64,000 bases of DNA from Bradyrhizobium sp. (GTDB lineage: Bacteria > Pseudomonadota > Alphaproteobacteria > Rhizobiales > Xanthobacteraceae): the NCBI RefSeq assembly GCF_016219575.1, contig NZ_JACRMG010000013.1, forward strand, positions 1-64,000. Direction: 5' to 3'. Below are positions 49,116 to 57,957 of the stretch, in pieces. A model generated the notes under the pieces. That model was given only the letters and a program-made list of their open reading frames with translations, did no database searches and was not told the DNA's origin. Within the stretch, counting starts at the first letter, position 1. Each line of letters starts with the position of its first letter. A program made the translations under genes and the position numbers.

Positions 49116-50151
49116 AGACGGCCTCGCGCCTCGGTTCGACCCGCGTCTGGGCCTCGGCTATGGCGGCGAGCCTTTGCAGCCGCTTCGATCGTGCACCGAG
49201 GATAACTTCGCGAAGCGTCAGCAAGATTACAGATATGACGAAGGGCGCAATATAATAGAGCATGCGAAACAGCAGCATGCCGGCGAGCAACTCCTCGCGG
49301 TCCATCTGCCAGAGCCCGACCAGCATGGCGGCGTCGAACACGCCGAGTCCGCCCGGCGAATGGCTGGCAAAGCCGAGCAGCGTCGCCGAGACGAAGATCA
49401 CGGCCACCGTGACGAAGCCGACATTGGGCTCATCCGGCGTCAGCACATACATGGCAAGCGCACAGAAGCCGAGATCGACGATGCCGATGCAGATCTGGAG
49501 CAGCGTCAGCGGGCCGCCCGGCAGGGTCACTGTCCAGGGGCCGCGGCCGACCACGCGGGGTTTCGTCCAGACCCAGGCCACATAGCTGGCCAACCCGATG
49601 ATGGCGATGAAGGCGACGGTGCGATTGAGCCAGACCGGAAGCTGGTCGATATTGGCGGCGGCCTCCGGATGCCAGGCGATGCCCATCCCGAGCACCGCGG
49701 CATTGCCGAGCCAGAAGGTGAGGCCTGCCAGGAAGCAGACCTTTGCGACGTCGATCGCGTTCAGCCCCCAGGCGGAATAGATGCGGTAGCGCACCGCGCC
49801 GCCGGTGAAGACGCTGGCGCCGACATTGTGCCCGATCGAGTAGGAGGTGAAGCCCGCCATCGCATTGACGCGGTAGGGCACGTCGGTGCGGCCGATCGCG
49901 CGCACGGCGAACCAGTCGTAAAAGGTCAGGGTGAAGTAGCCGGCGGCGACGAACAGCGCCGCGAGCGCAATCTGGCGCGGCTCGGTGCCCTTGATGGCGT
50001 CGATGACTTCGGCGACGTCGATGCCGCGAAGCATGTGATAAAGCACATAGCAAGCAGTGCCGATAACGGCGATGCTGATCACCACACCCATCTTGTGCAG
50101 GATTTGCTTGTGGCGCAGGAACGCGATGAACCTGCGGATGGCTTCCAGCAT
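49084..50151 (-). CDS. UPF0104/MprF-flippase-like membrane protein
   Basis: A 355-residue integral membrane protein with about eight helices, resembling the flippase half of MprF (lysyl-phosphatidylglycerol synthase TM region): YDWFAVRAIGRTDVPYRVNA, SYSIGHNVGASVFTGGAVRY and SPGGLGVFDAAML, the last being the SPGGLG hallmark. No C-terminal aminoacyltransferase domain, so it may only translocate lipids. Overlaps phoR. Confidence 0.85.
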   Translation of the reverse strand: MLEAIRRFIAFLRHKQILHKMGVVISIAVIGTACYVLYHMLRGIDVAEVIDAIKGTEPRQIALAALFVAAGYFTLTFYDWFAVRAIGRTDVPYRVNAMAGFTSYSIGHNVGASVFTGGAVRYRIYSAWGLNAIDVAKVCFLAGLTFWLGNAAVLGMGIAWHPEAAANIDQLPVWLNRTVAFIAIIGLASYVAWVWTKPRVVGRGPWTVTLPGGPLTLLQICIGIVDLGFCALAMYVLTPDEPNVGFVTVAVIFVSATLLGFASHSPGGLGVFDAAMLVGLWQMDREELLAGMLLFRMLYYIAPFVISVILLTLREVILGARSKRLQRLAAIAEAQTRVEPRREAVYVRERGDGGA

Positions 50152-50418
50152 CTAGACCTCGAATATCGATGCGACGGCAGTGACCGCCAGCGAACTTCGC
50201 CGCCGCCCTCGCCCGCGCTTGCTCCCCTTTGGCCTCTGGTAGCGCGTTTCGGGGCGAAACGGAATTCACCAGACGGAGAATAACACGCGATTCTTCAACA
50301 TATTAGGCACCGTCCATGACAGCAGATGCACGGAATTGCTGCATTCTGGCCTCTCCTTTCGAAAACGTTAAGGCCTTGACGGCCGCGCGAGGCGGCCCGC
50401 AGTCCGGCAGCCTCCCGA

Positions 50419-50721
50419 TCAGGCCGGCGGGGCGGTACGGGCGACCACCCGGGCGCGCAGCCACGACCCGACGACGCAGCCGGCGAGATAGAGGCCGAAC
50501 ATGACAAGGCCAAGATCGAGCCAGTAGCCGGGACGGCCGGGGACGACCTGGCTCACTGCAAGCGCCAGCAGCACGCCCACCAGCGCCCAGAGCGCGCGTC
50601 CCCACGCGCCCGTGACGCCCTCGCCGCGCTGGACCACGGATATCCAGCCCATGGCCAAGCCCAGCAGCAGCGATGCCAGCAGCCAGCCCCAGAAGAATTG
50701 CGCGACATAGGCCATGATCAT
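50419..50721 (-). CDS. Small membrane protein, OmpA-gene partner
   Basis: A 100-residue protein with three hydrophobic helices (FFWGWLLASLLLGLAMGWIS, ALWALVGVLLALAVSQVV, LDLGLVMFGLYLAGCVVGSW). The start overlaps the end of the OmpA-family gene by four bases, so both are made together. No family function known to me. The 267 bp downstream to 50152 contains no gene I can support. Confidence 0.75.
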   Translation of the reverse strand: MIMAYVAQFFWGWLLASLLLGLAMGWISVVQRGEGVTGAWGRALWALVGVLLALAVSQVVPGRPGYWLDLGLVMFGLYLAGCVVGSWLRARVVARTAPPA

Positions 50722-52112
50722 TTCACCACGAAATCGATGCGCCGGTTCTGCGCCTTGCCCTCTTCGGTATCGTTGCCGGCCATCGGCTGGGCGCTGCCAT
50801 AGCCGACCGCGGTGAAGCGGTTGGCCGGCAGGCCGCCGCGCACCAGATAATCCGCCACCGCCTGCGCGCGCCGCTCGGACAGCGACTGATTGGCATTTGC
50901 ATCGCCGTCGGCGTCGGTATGCCCGGCAATCTCGATGTTGGCGGTGGGACAGCGCAGCGCCGTCTCGGTCAGGCGGTCGAGCAGGCCGAGCGAGTCCGGC
51001 GAGAGATCGGCCTTGCTCGATTCGAAGCGGATGCGCGTCTTGGTGAGCAGATCCGCGAACAATTGCTGGCAGACGGTATTGTCGACCGGCGCCGAAGGCG
51101 GCTTCACGGTAATCTCGGCCTTGTACTGCCAGTTCGGCGGAAGCTCCTTGCCGAGACCGGCGCGAATCTGCGCGGCGGCGGCATCATAGAGCGCATCGCC
51201 CGAGAGTTTTACTTCGCGATCCGTCACCACCAGCGTGCCGGTCGACAGCCGTGACAGCGCGCTCAGCGCCGGCCCCATCACCGCCGCGAAACTGGCGGGG
51301 GCGCCGATGCTCTCCTTGAGATTGTCGACCACCTTCTCGGCGAAGAATTTGCGGCCGGCCGTCGCTATCAGGGCCGCGTGAACGCTCTTGTCGGGCACGT
51401 TGCCGGTCAGCGTCAGCGTCGAGGCCACCGGATCCTTGTAGGCCTGGAAGACGTAAGGCGGCGCCTTGACGTCGTTGGCGGCGACCGAAAAACCCTCGGG
51501 GAGATTCTTCAGCGCGGAGGCGATCGCTTCGCGGCCGCCGAGTTCGCGCGCCATGCCCGACAGCGAAATCTTGTCGTCGGAGATCGTGAGCTTGCCGTCC
51601 TTCAGCTTGCCGAGCTGGTCGAGCAGCAAGAGGGCGGCGGCATCGAACCGCGGCGGCGCGCCGCGCGCCAGCCTCATCTGGTCGGCGACCTCGACATTGC
51701 CACCACCGGCCTTCGCCGCCTCGAGCAGCCTGCCCTTGACCTGCGGCAGCGGCGCGCTGCCTGACAGCGTGACCCGGACGACGTCGCGTTCGGCGGACCA
51801 GACAAAGGGCGTTGCCTCGGGGGCCAGGCGGGTCTCGTCGTTGACGAGGCGGACACCGGGCACGCTCTCCACGGCGGAAAGCGCCGCGCGGCGGCCATCG
51901 GCGGAGAACGCCTCGGCGGCGAAGCTGACGTCGCGGCCGGCGACCGTGACCCGCTTCTTGTCCAGCACGGCATCCCTGACTGCGGCATTAGAGCGCGCAG
52001 CAAGATCGCCCTCCAGCGGTTCGGTGCTCGTCCAGGTGGCAAGGGCCCAAAGGACGACCAGCGCAATCGCACCCGGCCACCATTTGCTGCTCCACCTGAA
52101 AAGTCCGTGCAT
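50718..52112 (-). CDS. OmpA-family protein with BON-like repeats
   Basis: A 464-residue inner-membrane-anchored protein: one N-terminal helix (WWPGAIALVVLWALATW), then repeated BON-like segments of about 65 residues (e.g. RRAALSAVESVPGVRLVNDE, REAIASALKNLPEGFSVAAN), and a C-terminal OmpA peptidoglycan-binding domain with IRFESSKADLSPDSLGLLDR, EIAGHTDADGDANANQSLSE and RVA-like AQNRRIDFVV. ATG at 52112 preferred over a TTG at 52169. Confidence 0.88.
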   Translation of the reverse strand: MHGLFRWSSKWWPGAIALVVLWALATWTSTEPLEGDLAARSNAAVRDAVLDKKRVTVAGRDVSFAAEAFSADGRRAALSAVESVPGVRLVNDETRLAPEATPFVWSAERDVVRVTLSGSAPLPQVKGRLLEAAKAGGGNVEVADQMRLARGAPPRFDAAALLLLDQLGKLKDGKLTISDDKISLSGMARELGGREAIASALKNLPEGFSVAANDVKAPPYVFQAYKDPVASTLTLTGNVPDKSVHAALIATAGRKFFAEKVVDNLKESIGAPASFAAVMGPALSALSRLSTGTLVVTDREVKLSGDALYDAAAAQIRAGLGKELPPNWQYKAEITVKPPSAPVDNTVCQQLFADLLTKTRIRFESSKADLSPDSLGLLDRLTETALRCPTANIEIAGHTDADGDANANQSLSERRAQAVADYLVRGGLPANRFTAVGYGSAQPMAGNDTEEGKAQNRRIDFVVK

Positions 52113-52293
52113 CCAAGTTCCCGCGGTTTGGGAGAACGGAGAGAAAACAAACCCTTGCCGGGCTGTCAAACCCGAAATAACAGGGGCCGGCGGGAGCGGG
52201 GGGCGCTGCCGGGAATAAGGGTTTCTTCAGCCATCCCCCGCTAACGTCGAATCAAAATTCACCGGCAACCGCTCAAACCGGCAACCGCTTAAA

Positions 52294-53352
52294 ATGAAGC
52301 AGATTCGCAGCACCGTCATCCGAGCCGGCCTCGAAGCGCTGTATCTTTCCGGTGCGCACCATCTGCTGCGGCCGGTTTTTGCCGGCGTCGGCGCCATTTT
52401 CATGCTGCATCACGTCCGCCCGCGCGACACCCGTGAATTCCAGCCCAACCATCACCTCGAGATCGAGCCGGCCTTCCTGCGCGCGATGCTGTCGCATTTG
52501 CGCGCGCGCGACATCGACATCGTCACCATGGACGAGGTGTTTCTGCGGCTGACCGAGAAGAATTTCTCCCGCCGCTTCGCGGCCTTCACGCTCGACGACG
52601 GCTATCGCGACAACCGCGACCATGCGCTGCCGGTGTTTCGCGAGTTCGACGCGCCCTGCATCGTCTATGCGGTGAGCGATTTTGCCGCAGGCAACGGACG
52701 GCTGTGGTGGGTCGCGCTGGAGCGCGCCGTCGCGAGCACCGACCTCATCGAGGTCGAGATCGGCGGCCAGATGACGCGGATGGCGGCGAAAACGCCGGCA
52801 CAGAAGCAGGCGGCCTTCGACCGGCTGCACGACTGGCTGCGCGCGCTGCCGGGCGAGCACGACGTGCTGCGTGAGGTCGCGAAGCTGTGCGCACGCTACG
52901 GCGTCGACGAGAGCGCGATCTGCCGCGAGCTCTGCATGTCCTGGGACGAGCTGAAGGCGTTCGCCGCCGATCCGCTGGTGACGATCGGCGCGCATACGAT
53001 CACCCATCCCAACCTCGCCAAGCAGCGCGAGGAGGAGGCGCTGAACGAGCTGAAGACCAGCCGCGAACGGATCGAAGCGGCGCTCGGCCGCCCCGTGCTG
53101 CACCTGGCCTATCCCTATGGCGACAAGATCGCGGCCGGCCCGCGCGAGTTCGCGCTGGCGAAGGCGGCCGGCTTCAAGACCGCGGTAACGACGCGGCCGG
53201 GCATGATCTTCCCCGAGAGCGCCGGCTACATGACGGCGCTGCAGCGGGTCTCGCTCAACGGCAACTTCCAGGACGAACGCATCCTGCCGGTGCTCACCTC
53301 GGGCACGGCAACGGCGATGTGGAACGGCTTTCGCCGCATCGACGCGGCTTGA
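52294..53352 (+). CDS. Polysaccharide deacetylase (NodB-homology) family protein
   Basis: A 352-residue carbohydrate esterase family 4 protein. Motif 1 is FTLDDGYRDNRDHALP (catalytic Asp and metal-ligand Asp), motif 2 IGAHTITHPNLAK (two His), motif 3 LHLAYPYGDK. A N-terminal region of 40 residues is unusual for secreted CE4 enzymes and lacks a classical signal peptide, suggesting a cytoplasmic or exopolysaccharide-pathway role. Confidence 0.9.
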   Translation: MKQIRSTVIRAGLEALYLSGAHHLLRPVFAGVGAIFMLHHVRPRDTREFQPNHHLEIEPAFLRAMLSHLRARDIDIVTMDEVFLRLTEKNFSRRFAAFTLDDGYRDNRDHALPVFREFDAPCIVYAVSDFAAGNGRLWWVALERAVASTDLIEVEIGGQMTRMAAKTPAQKQAAFDRLHDWLRALPGEHDVLREVAKLCARYGVDESAICRELCMSWDELKAFAADPLVTIGAHTITHPNLAKQREEEALNELKTSRERIEAALGRPVLHLAYPYGDKIAAGPREFALAKAAGFKTAVTTRPGMIFPESAGYMTALQRVSLNGNFQDERILPVLTSGTATAMWNGFRRIDAA

Positions 53353-53353
53353 T

Positions 53354-53450
53354 CCCTTCCCTTCTCCCCTTGTGGGAGAAGGTGGCGCGCATCGATAGAT
53401 GCGCGACGGATGAGGGGTCTATTTCCGCGGAGGCAGACCCCTCACCCCGC
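53354..53450. repeat. Dispersed repeat (CCTTCTCCCCTTGTGGGAGAAGG type)
   Basis: CCCTTCTCCCCTTGTGGGAG with GAAGGTGGC is a short palindrome followed by GCGCATC/GATGCGC and GATGAGGGGTCTA ... TAGACCCC-like arms (AGGGGTCT/AGACCCCT). I recognise this composite as a widespread Rhizobiales intergenic element. Confidence 0.65.
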
Positions 53451-53509
53451 TTCCTTGACTCCTCCCCTCGCCGCGCCCAAAACCTCCGTCAAATCGAACG
53501 GAGGAAGAA

Positions 53510-54310
53510 ATGTTCAAGGACCTGTTTTCCCTGAAGGGTCGCGTCGCGCTGGTGACCGGCGGATCGCGCGGCATCGGCAAGATGATCGCGGCGGGCTTTC
53601 TCGCCCAGGGCGCGGCCCGCGTCTACATCACCGCGCGCAAGGCAGGGCCGTGCGAGGCGACCGCAAAGGAGCTCACCGCGCAATATGACGGCGAATGCAT
53701 CGCGCTCGGCATCGACATTTCGACGGTCGAGGGCTGCGAGAAGCTCGCGGCCGAGATCATCAAGCGCGAGCCCAAGCTCGACATCCTCGTCAACAATGCC
53801 GGCGCCGCGTGGGGCGCGGATTTCGACGAGTTTCCGGAGAGCGGCTGGGACAAGGTGATGGATCTCAACGTCAAGTCGCTGTTCTTCCTGACCAAGGCGC
53901 TGGCCAAGCCGCTGCGCGCCGCCGCCTCGCACGAGCGGCCGGCCAAGGTCATCAACATCGCTTCCGTCGACGGAATCTTCGTCAACCCGCAGGAGACCTA
54001 TTCCTACGCCGCAAGCAAGGCCGCGGTGATCCATCTGACGCGTCGCATGGCGACGAAATTGATCAAGGACTCCATCAACGTCACCGCGATCGCGCCGGGC
54101 GCCTTCAGCTCGGACATGAACAAGGCCGCGCGCGATCACGGCGACGAGGTGGCAAAGCGCATTCCGGCGCAGCGCATCGGCACCGACGAGGACATGGCGG
54201 GCGTTGCGATCTATCTCGCCTCGCGGGCGGGCGACTATGTGGTGGGCAACACCATCGCGGTCGACGGCGGCGTGGTCTACGCCAATGCGGGATTGCCGGT
54301 GGCGGGATAG
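53510..54310 (+). CDS. SDR-family NAD(P)-dependent oxidoreductase
   Basis: A 266-residue classical short-chain dehydrogenase: TGGSRGIGK cofactor loop, NNAGAAWG, active-site Ser in NIASVDGIF, YxxxK in YSYAASKAAVIHL and the C-terminal VVGNTIAVDGG. Substrate class (3-ketoacyl, sugar or gluconate type) cannot be fixed. Start at 53510 after GGAGGAAGAA. Confidence 0.92.
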   Translation: MFKDLFSLKGRVALVTGGSRGIGKMIAAGFLAQGAARVYITARKAGPCEATAKELTAQYDGECIALGIDISTVEGCEKLAAEIIKREPKLDILVNNAGAAWGADFDEFPESGWDKVMDLNVKSLFFLTKALAKPLRAAASHERPAKVINIASVDGIFVNPQETYSYAASKAAVIHLTRRMATKLIKDSINVTAIAPGAFSSDMNKAARDHGDEVAKRIPAQRIGTDEDMAGVAIYLASRAGDYVVGNTIAVDGGVVYANAGLPVAG

Positions 54311-54415
54311 CGCAGCTTCCCAGCAGGATTGAGGGAAGGCGCAGGCCCATCGATCTTCGCGGCGAGGGCGATGGGTTTCGCAAGGGCTCAACCCTTCCTG
54401 CACCACTTTGGCCCC

Positions 54416-55360
54416 TTACGAGGCTGTCCCATAATCGATCTCAGTTGCCTTCCAGCCCTCTTCGTGCCGGCGCCAGTACAGATCATGGATCGCCCTTGCG
54501 ATACGGCCCGGGCGACCGTCGCCGACCTGACGGCCGTCGAGCCTGGTTACGGGCATGATGCCGCCGGCGGTCGACGTGATGAAAATTTCATCCGCGTCAT
54601 GCAATTCGGCGGCTTTCAGCGGCCGAACCTCGCAGGCGATCTGCAGTTCCGGCGCCAATTCGATCACCGTCCTGCGCGTCATGCCCTCGAAGACACCGCG
54701 ATCGGGCGTGACGATGCGGCCGTTCCTGACCGAAAAGATGTTGAAGCCGGGGCCTTCGGTGATATGGCCGTCCCGATCCGGAAGGACCGGAACGATTGCT
54801 CCCTTCTCGTAGGCCTCGAAGACGGCCATCGTCAGATCGAGCCAGTGAAAGTTCTTGAACCGCGGATCGACCGATTCCGGCGGGATACGCTGGGTCGACG
54901 ATATGATCATCGACAGGCCTTCTTCGCGCTGCTGTTCATTCGCGATCCATACGAACGGCTGCGCAAAGCAGGTCAGTTGATTGATACATTCTCGCGGATC
55001 CCGACTTCCCGGCTTGGGAACGCCCCGGGTGCAGGTCATTTGCACATAGGCATTGCGCAAACCCGAGCGACGAACGCATTCGTGAAGGATGGCCTTCAGC
55101 TCATCCTTTGACTCCTTGATGGACATCCTGAAGCCCGCCATCGAGCGATGGAACCGGTCGATGTAGTTATCGAGACGGAAGAAGCGGCCGTTCCAGACAT
55201 GGACGACATCATAGGTGGCGTCAGAACGGACAAATCCGCGGTCCGTCATTGGAATAGAGGCGTTCTTCAGAGGCAGGTATTCGCCGGCGATGTACGCCAC
55301 GCCCTGCGAGAAGTCGGCCGCGTTGTAAAGTTGCGAGGCGGCGCTGGGGATGATGCTCAT
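54416..55360 (-). CDS. Class IV PLP aminotransferase, (R)-amine transaminase-like
   Basis: A 314-residue fold-type-IV aminotransferase. PLP lysine is Lys169 in PRFKNFHWLDL, with Glu202 in ITEGPGFN. The N-terminal DRGFVRSDATYDVVHVWNGR and FRLDNYIDRFHRSM closely resemble, from memory, the Arthrobacter (R)-selective amine transaminase rather than BCAT or D-amino-acid transaminase, and STAGGIMPV is also shared. It could therefore use (R)-amines or unusual beta-amino substrates. It is read opposite to the preceding SDR and lies in an operon-like pair with the second SDR 110 bp upstream. Confidence 0.85.
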   Translation of the reverse strand: MSIIPSAASQLYNAADFSQGVAYIAGEYLPLKNASIPMTDRGFVRSDATYDVVHVWNGRFFRLDNYIDRFHRSMAGFRMSIKESKDELKAILHECVRRSGLRNAYVQMTCTRGVPKPGSRDPRECINQLTCFAQPFVWIANEQQREEGLSMIISSTQRIPPESVDPRFKNFHWLDLTMAVFEAYEKGAIVPVLPDRDGHITEGPGFNIFSVRNGRIVTPDRGVFEGMTRRTVIELAPELQIACEVRPLKAAELHDADEIFITSTAGGIMPVTRLDGRQVGDGRPGRIARAIHDLYWRRHEEGWKATEIDYGTAS

Positions 55361-55470
55361 TCGAAGACCTCTGGTTCAATCCGCAACTCGTGGGTGATGG
55401 TGCTACGAGGCATCCACTGAAGCCGCCAATGGCGACAAAGCCGGCACGTTATCGGCTCTCCGAGACAGGC

Positions 55471-56241
55471 CTAGGCCGCGAAATATCCGCCGTCGACGAC
55501 TTGCGAGGCGCCGGTCATGAACGACGCCTTGTCCGAGCACATCCAGACGACTGCTTCCGCTATCTCTTCAGGACTGCCCATTCGGTGCATCGGGACCTTC
55601 GCCAGTATTTCGTCGCCGCGCGCTTCCATCGTATCCTTTGTCATCGGTGTGGCGACATAGCCGGGATTGACGCAGTTCACCCTGATGCCGTCCTGCGCGT
55701 ATTCCATTGCCGCAGTTTTCGTCAGACCCACCACGCCATGCTTGGCTGCGACGTAGTGGGCAGATGTGGGCAGACCTACCAGGCCCGCAATCGATGCAGT
55801 GTTGACGATTGCACCCCCGTTCCCCTGCGCGATCATCTGCCTGATCTCGTGCTTCAAACACAGGAACACGCCGGTGAGATTGACGGCCAGCATTGCGTCG
55901 AACGATGTCCGGCTCAGTTCATGTGTGCGCTGTCCTGCCGGGCCGACGGCGCGTCCACTGATTCCCGCATTGTTGAATGCACAGTTGATTTGTCCGAAGG
56001 CGGCGACCGCACGCGCAACCATCGCGGCCACGTCGTCCTCTCGGGTAACGTCGCCGCCCATGGCGATCGCCTGGCCGCCGGCCGCGTTGATCAGTTCGAC
56101 AGTCGCCGATGCGCTCTCTTCGGCGCGGTCGGCTACCGCCAGGCGGGCGCCTTCCCGCGCCATGGCCAATGCCGTGGCTCGTCCGATCCCCGATGCACCA
56201 CCCGTCACCAGCGCCACTTTTCCATTCAAGATGCCTGTCAT
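55471..56241 (-). CDS. SDR-family oxidoreductase (glucose-1-dehydrogenase-like)
   Basis: A 256-residue classical SDR: VTGGASGIGRATALAMAREG, NNAGISGRA, Ser in NTASIAGLV, Tyr/Lys in HYVAAKHGVVGLT and the end GASQVVDGGYFAA. Typical length. Base composition here is less GC-rich than the flanking housekeeping genes, as for the whole 55.4-59.7 kb patch. Confidence 0.9.
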   Translation of the reverse strand: MTGILNGKVALVTGGASGIGRATALAMAREGARLAVADRAEESASATVELINAAGGQAIAMGGDVTREDDVAAMVARAVAAFGQINCAFNNAGISGRAVGPAGQRTHELSRTSFDAMLAVNLTGVFLCLKHEIRQMIAQGNGGAIVNTASIAGLVGLPTSAHYVAAKHGVVGLTKTAAMEYAQDGIRVNCVNPGYVATPMTKDTMEARGDEILAKVPMHRMGSPEEIAEAVVWMCSDKASFMTGASQVVDGGYFAA

Positions 56242-56616
56242 ACCAAAATACCCAATTTCAAAGTCACGCCGCGTCCTGCGGATCCCACCCGATGCTCTCG
56301 AACCAAGCGTAGGCGTTTTTCAAAGCCGATCAAGCAGCCAGGCTCTGCGCGGGCTGCCTGTGTCCGCTCTCCCCTTGATGCGACGTCGCGCATCTGGGTG
56401 GCTTCAGAGCCAAGGTCGCGAGCGACCGGACTCAAAGTGGACTTCTCGTGAGATCCGAAAAAGCTCCAAGAGCGGACCTTTTTCACCCCGTTTTTTGTTG
56501 CATTTGCAGGCCGTGTGTTGCCCAGGTCTATTGATCCATCGCAACAAAGCGTCCTGTCAGGGCTCTACTAACAACTCCCAATTGCCCACGATGCACGCCG
56601 CAAGGGAGAGATACTG
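56242..56616. other. 375-bp intergenic region between divergent SDR and thiolase genes
   Basis: Should hold both promoters. It contains a T-rich stretch (CGTTTTTTGTTGCATTTGC, near 56490) and is visibly AT-richer than its surroundings. I found no convincing sigma-54 (-24/-12) or FixK-type palindrome and no RNA gene. Confidence 0.4.
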
Positions 56617-57804
56617 ATGGCCCACAACGAAGTCGTAATTTGTTCACCCGTGCGCACCGCGATCGGTACCTACGGCGGGACCTACAAGGAAATGCCTGCG
56701 ACCGACCTTGGCGCTGCGGTTGTCAGGGGGACACTCGAGCGGGCGAGATTGCAGCCCGGCGAGGTTGGCGCTGTCGTCATGGGCAACGTGATTCAGGCGG
56801 GCAACAAGATGAATCCGGCCAGACAGGCTGCCATAAATGGTGGCGTCCCCGTCGAGGTGCCCGCGATGACAGTTAACCGTGTTTGCGGCTCAGGTGCGCA
56901 GGCTATCGCCAGTGCTGCGCAGGAAATTATGCTCGGTTTCATCAATAGCGCAGTTGCCGGCGGCATGGAGAACATGGATCGAGCGCCCTATCTGATGAAC
57001 TCCGGGCGCTGGGGTTACCGCATGGGTGATGCGCAGATATTCGATTCGATGCTGATGGACGGGCTCAACGATGCCTTCTCAGGCCAGCACTCCGGCTGGC
57101 ATACCGAGGACCTCGCACGATCCCATCAGATCACCCGAGAAGACCAGGACCGCTGGGCGGAGCGCTCACAGAAGCGGTTCTCAGCGGCTCAATCGGCGGG
57201 CAAATTTGCAGCGGAAATAGCGGCGGTCGAAGTGTTCTCACGAAAGGGTCCGGTAAAATTCGACAAGGATGAACACAACCGGCCCGAGACTACGTTAGAT
57301 AGCCTGTCAAAGCTCAAGCCGGCTTTTCGCAAGGATGGGACCATCACAGCCGGCAACGCACCCGGACTCAATAGCGGAGCTGCGGCCATGGTCGTGGCCG
57401 ACAGAACCTGGGCGGAGAAGAAAGGCCTGCAACCGACGGCGCGCCTTGCGGCCTACGGCATCGGCGCCGTCGAGCCCGGCATGTTCGGCCTTGGCCCCGT
57501 ACCCGCAGTGAAACAGGCGCTCGACCGCGCCGGCTGGAAGATCGGCGATGTCGGTCGCATCGAGATCAATGAGGCATTTGCGGCCATCGCCCTCGCGGTC
57601 ACGAAGGATCTTGGACTTTCCCCGGACGTGGTCAACGTGGAAGGTGGGGCGATCGCGCACGGTCACCCGATAGGCGCGTCAGGCGCGGTGCTGACGACGC
57701 GCTTACTGCATTCGATGAAGCGCGATGGTGTCAAGAAAGGCATCGTGACGCTCTGCATCGGCGGCGGCCAGGGAATCGCGCTTGCGCTCGAAACCTTAAC
57801 CTGA
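56617..57804 (+). CDS. Acetyl-CoA C-acetyltransferase (thiolase)
   Basis: A 395-residue thiolase. Acyl-enzyme Cys90 in VNRVCGSGAQAIA, His in GGAIAHGHPIGASGA and second Cys in LCIGGGQGIAL; NEAFAAI is the typical fourth motif. Either condensation for polyhydroxybutyrate/acetoacetyl-CoA or beta-oxidation cleavage is possible. AGGGAGAGATACTG precedes the start at 56617. Confidence 0.93.
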   Translation: MAHNEVVICSPVRTAIGTYGGTYKEMPATDLGAAVVRGTLERARLQPGEVGAVVMGNVIQAGNKMNPARQAAINGGVPVEVPAMTVNRVCGSGAQAIASAAQEIMLGFINSAVAGGMENMDRAPYLMNSGRWGYRMGDAQIFDSMLMDGLNDAFSGQHSGWHTEDLARSHQITREDQDRWAERSQKRFSAAQSAGKFAAEIAAVEVFSRKGPVKFDKDEHNRPETTLDSLSKLKPAFRKDGTITAGNAPGLNSGAAAMVVADRTWAEKKGLQPTARLAAYGIGAVEPGMFGLGPVPAVKQALDRAGWKIGDVGRIEINEAFAAIALAVTKDLGLSPDVVNVEGGAIAHGHPIGASGAVLTTRLLHSMKRDGVKKGIVTLCIGGGQGIALALETLT

Positions 57805-57957
57805 GCGGCTTCTTGATTTGGCTTCTACATTAGCCGATTGGGCGCGCCAGTCCGTTGGCGCGCTCTGGTGAACTGGGTCGGAACCGTTTGCAGGACACGC
57901 CGGGGGTTTTCCAGGCGGTCATCTCGCATCGACGCGCCGGCATCAGGAAGGATATTG

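Noticed and set aside
56242..56616. Sigma-54 or FixK2-regulated promoter
   Set aside because: No GG-N10-GC element with proper context and no complete TTGAT-N4-ATCAA palindrome was found; only a half-site-like TTGATC.
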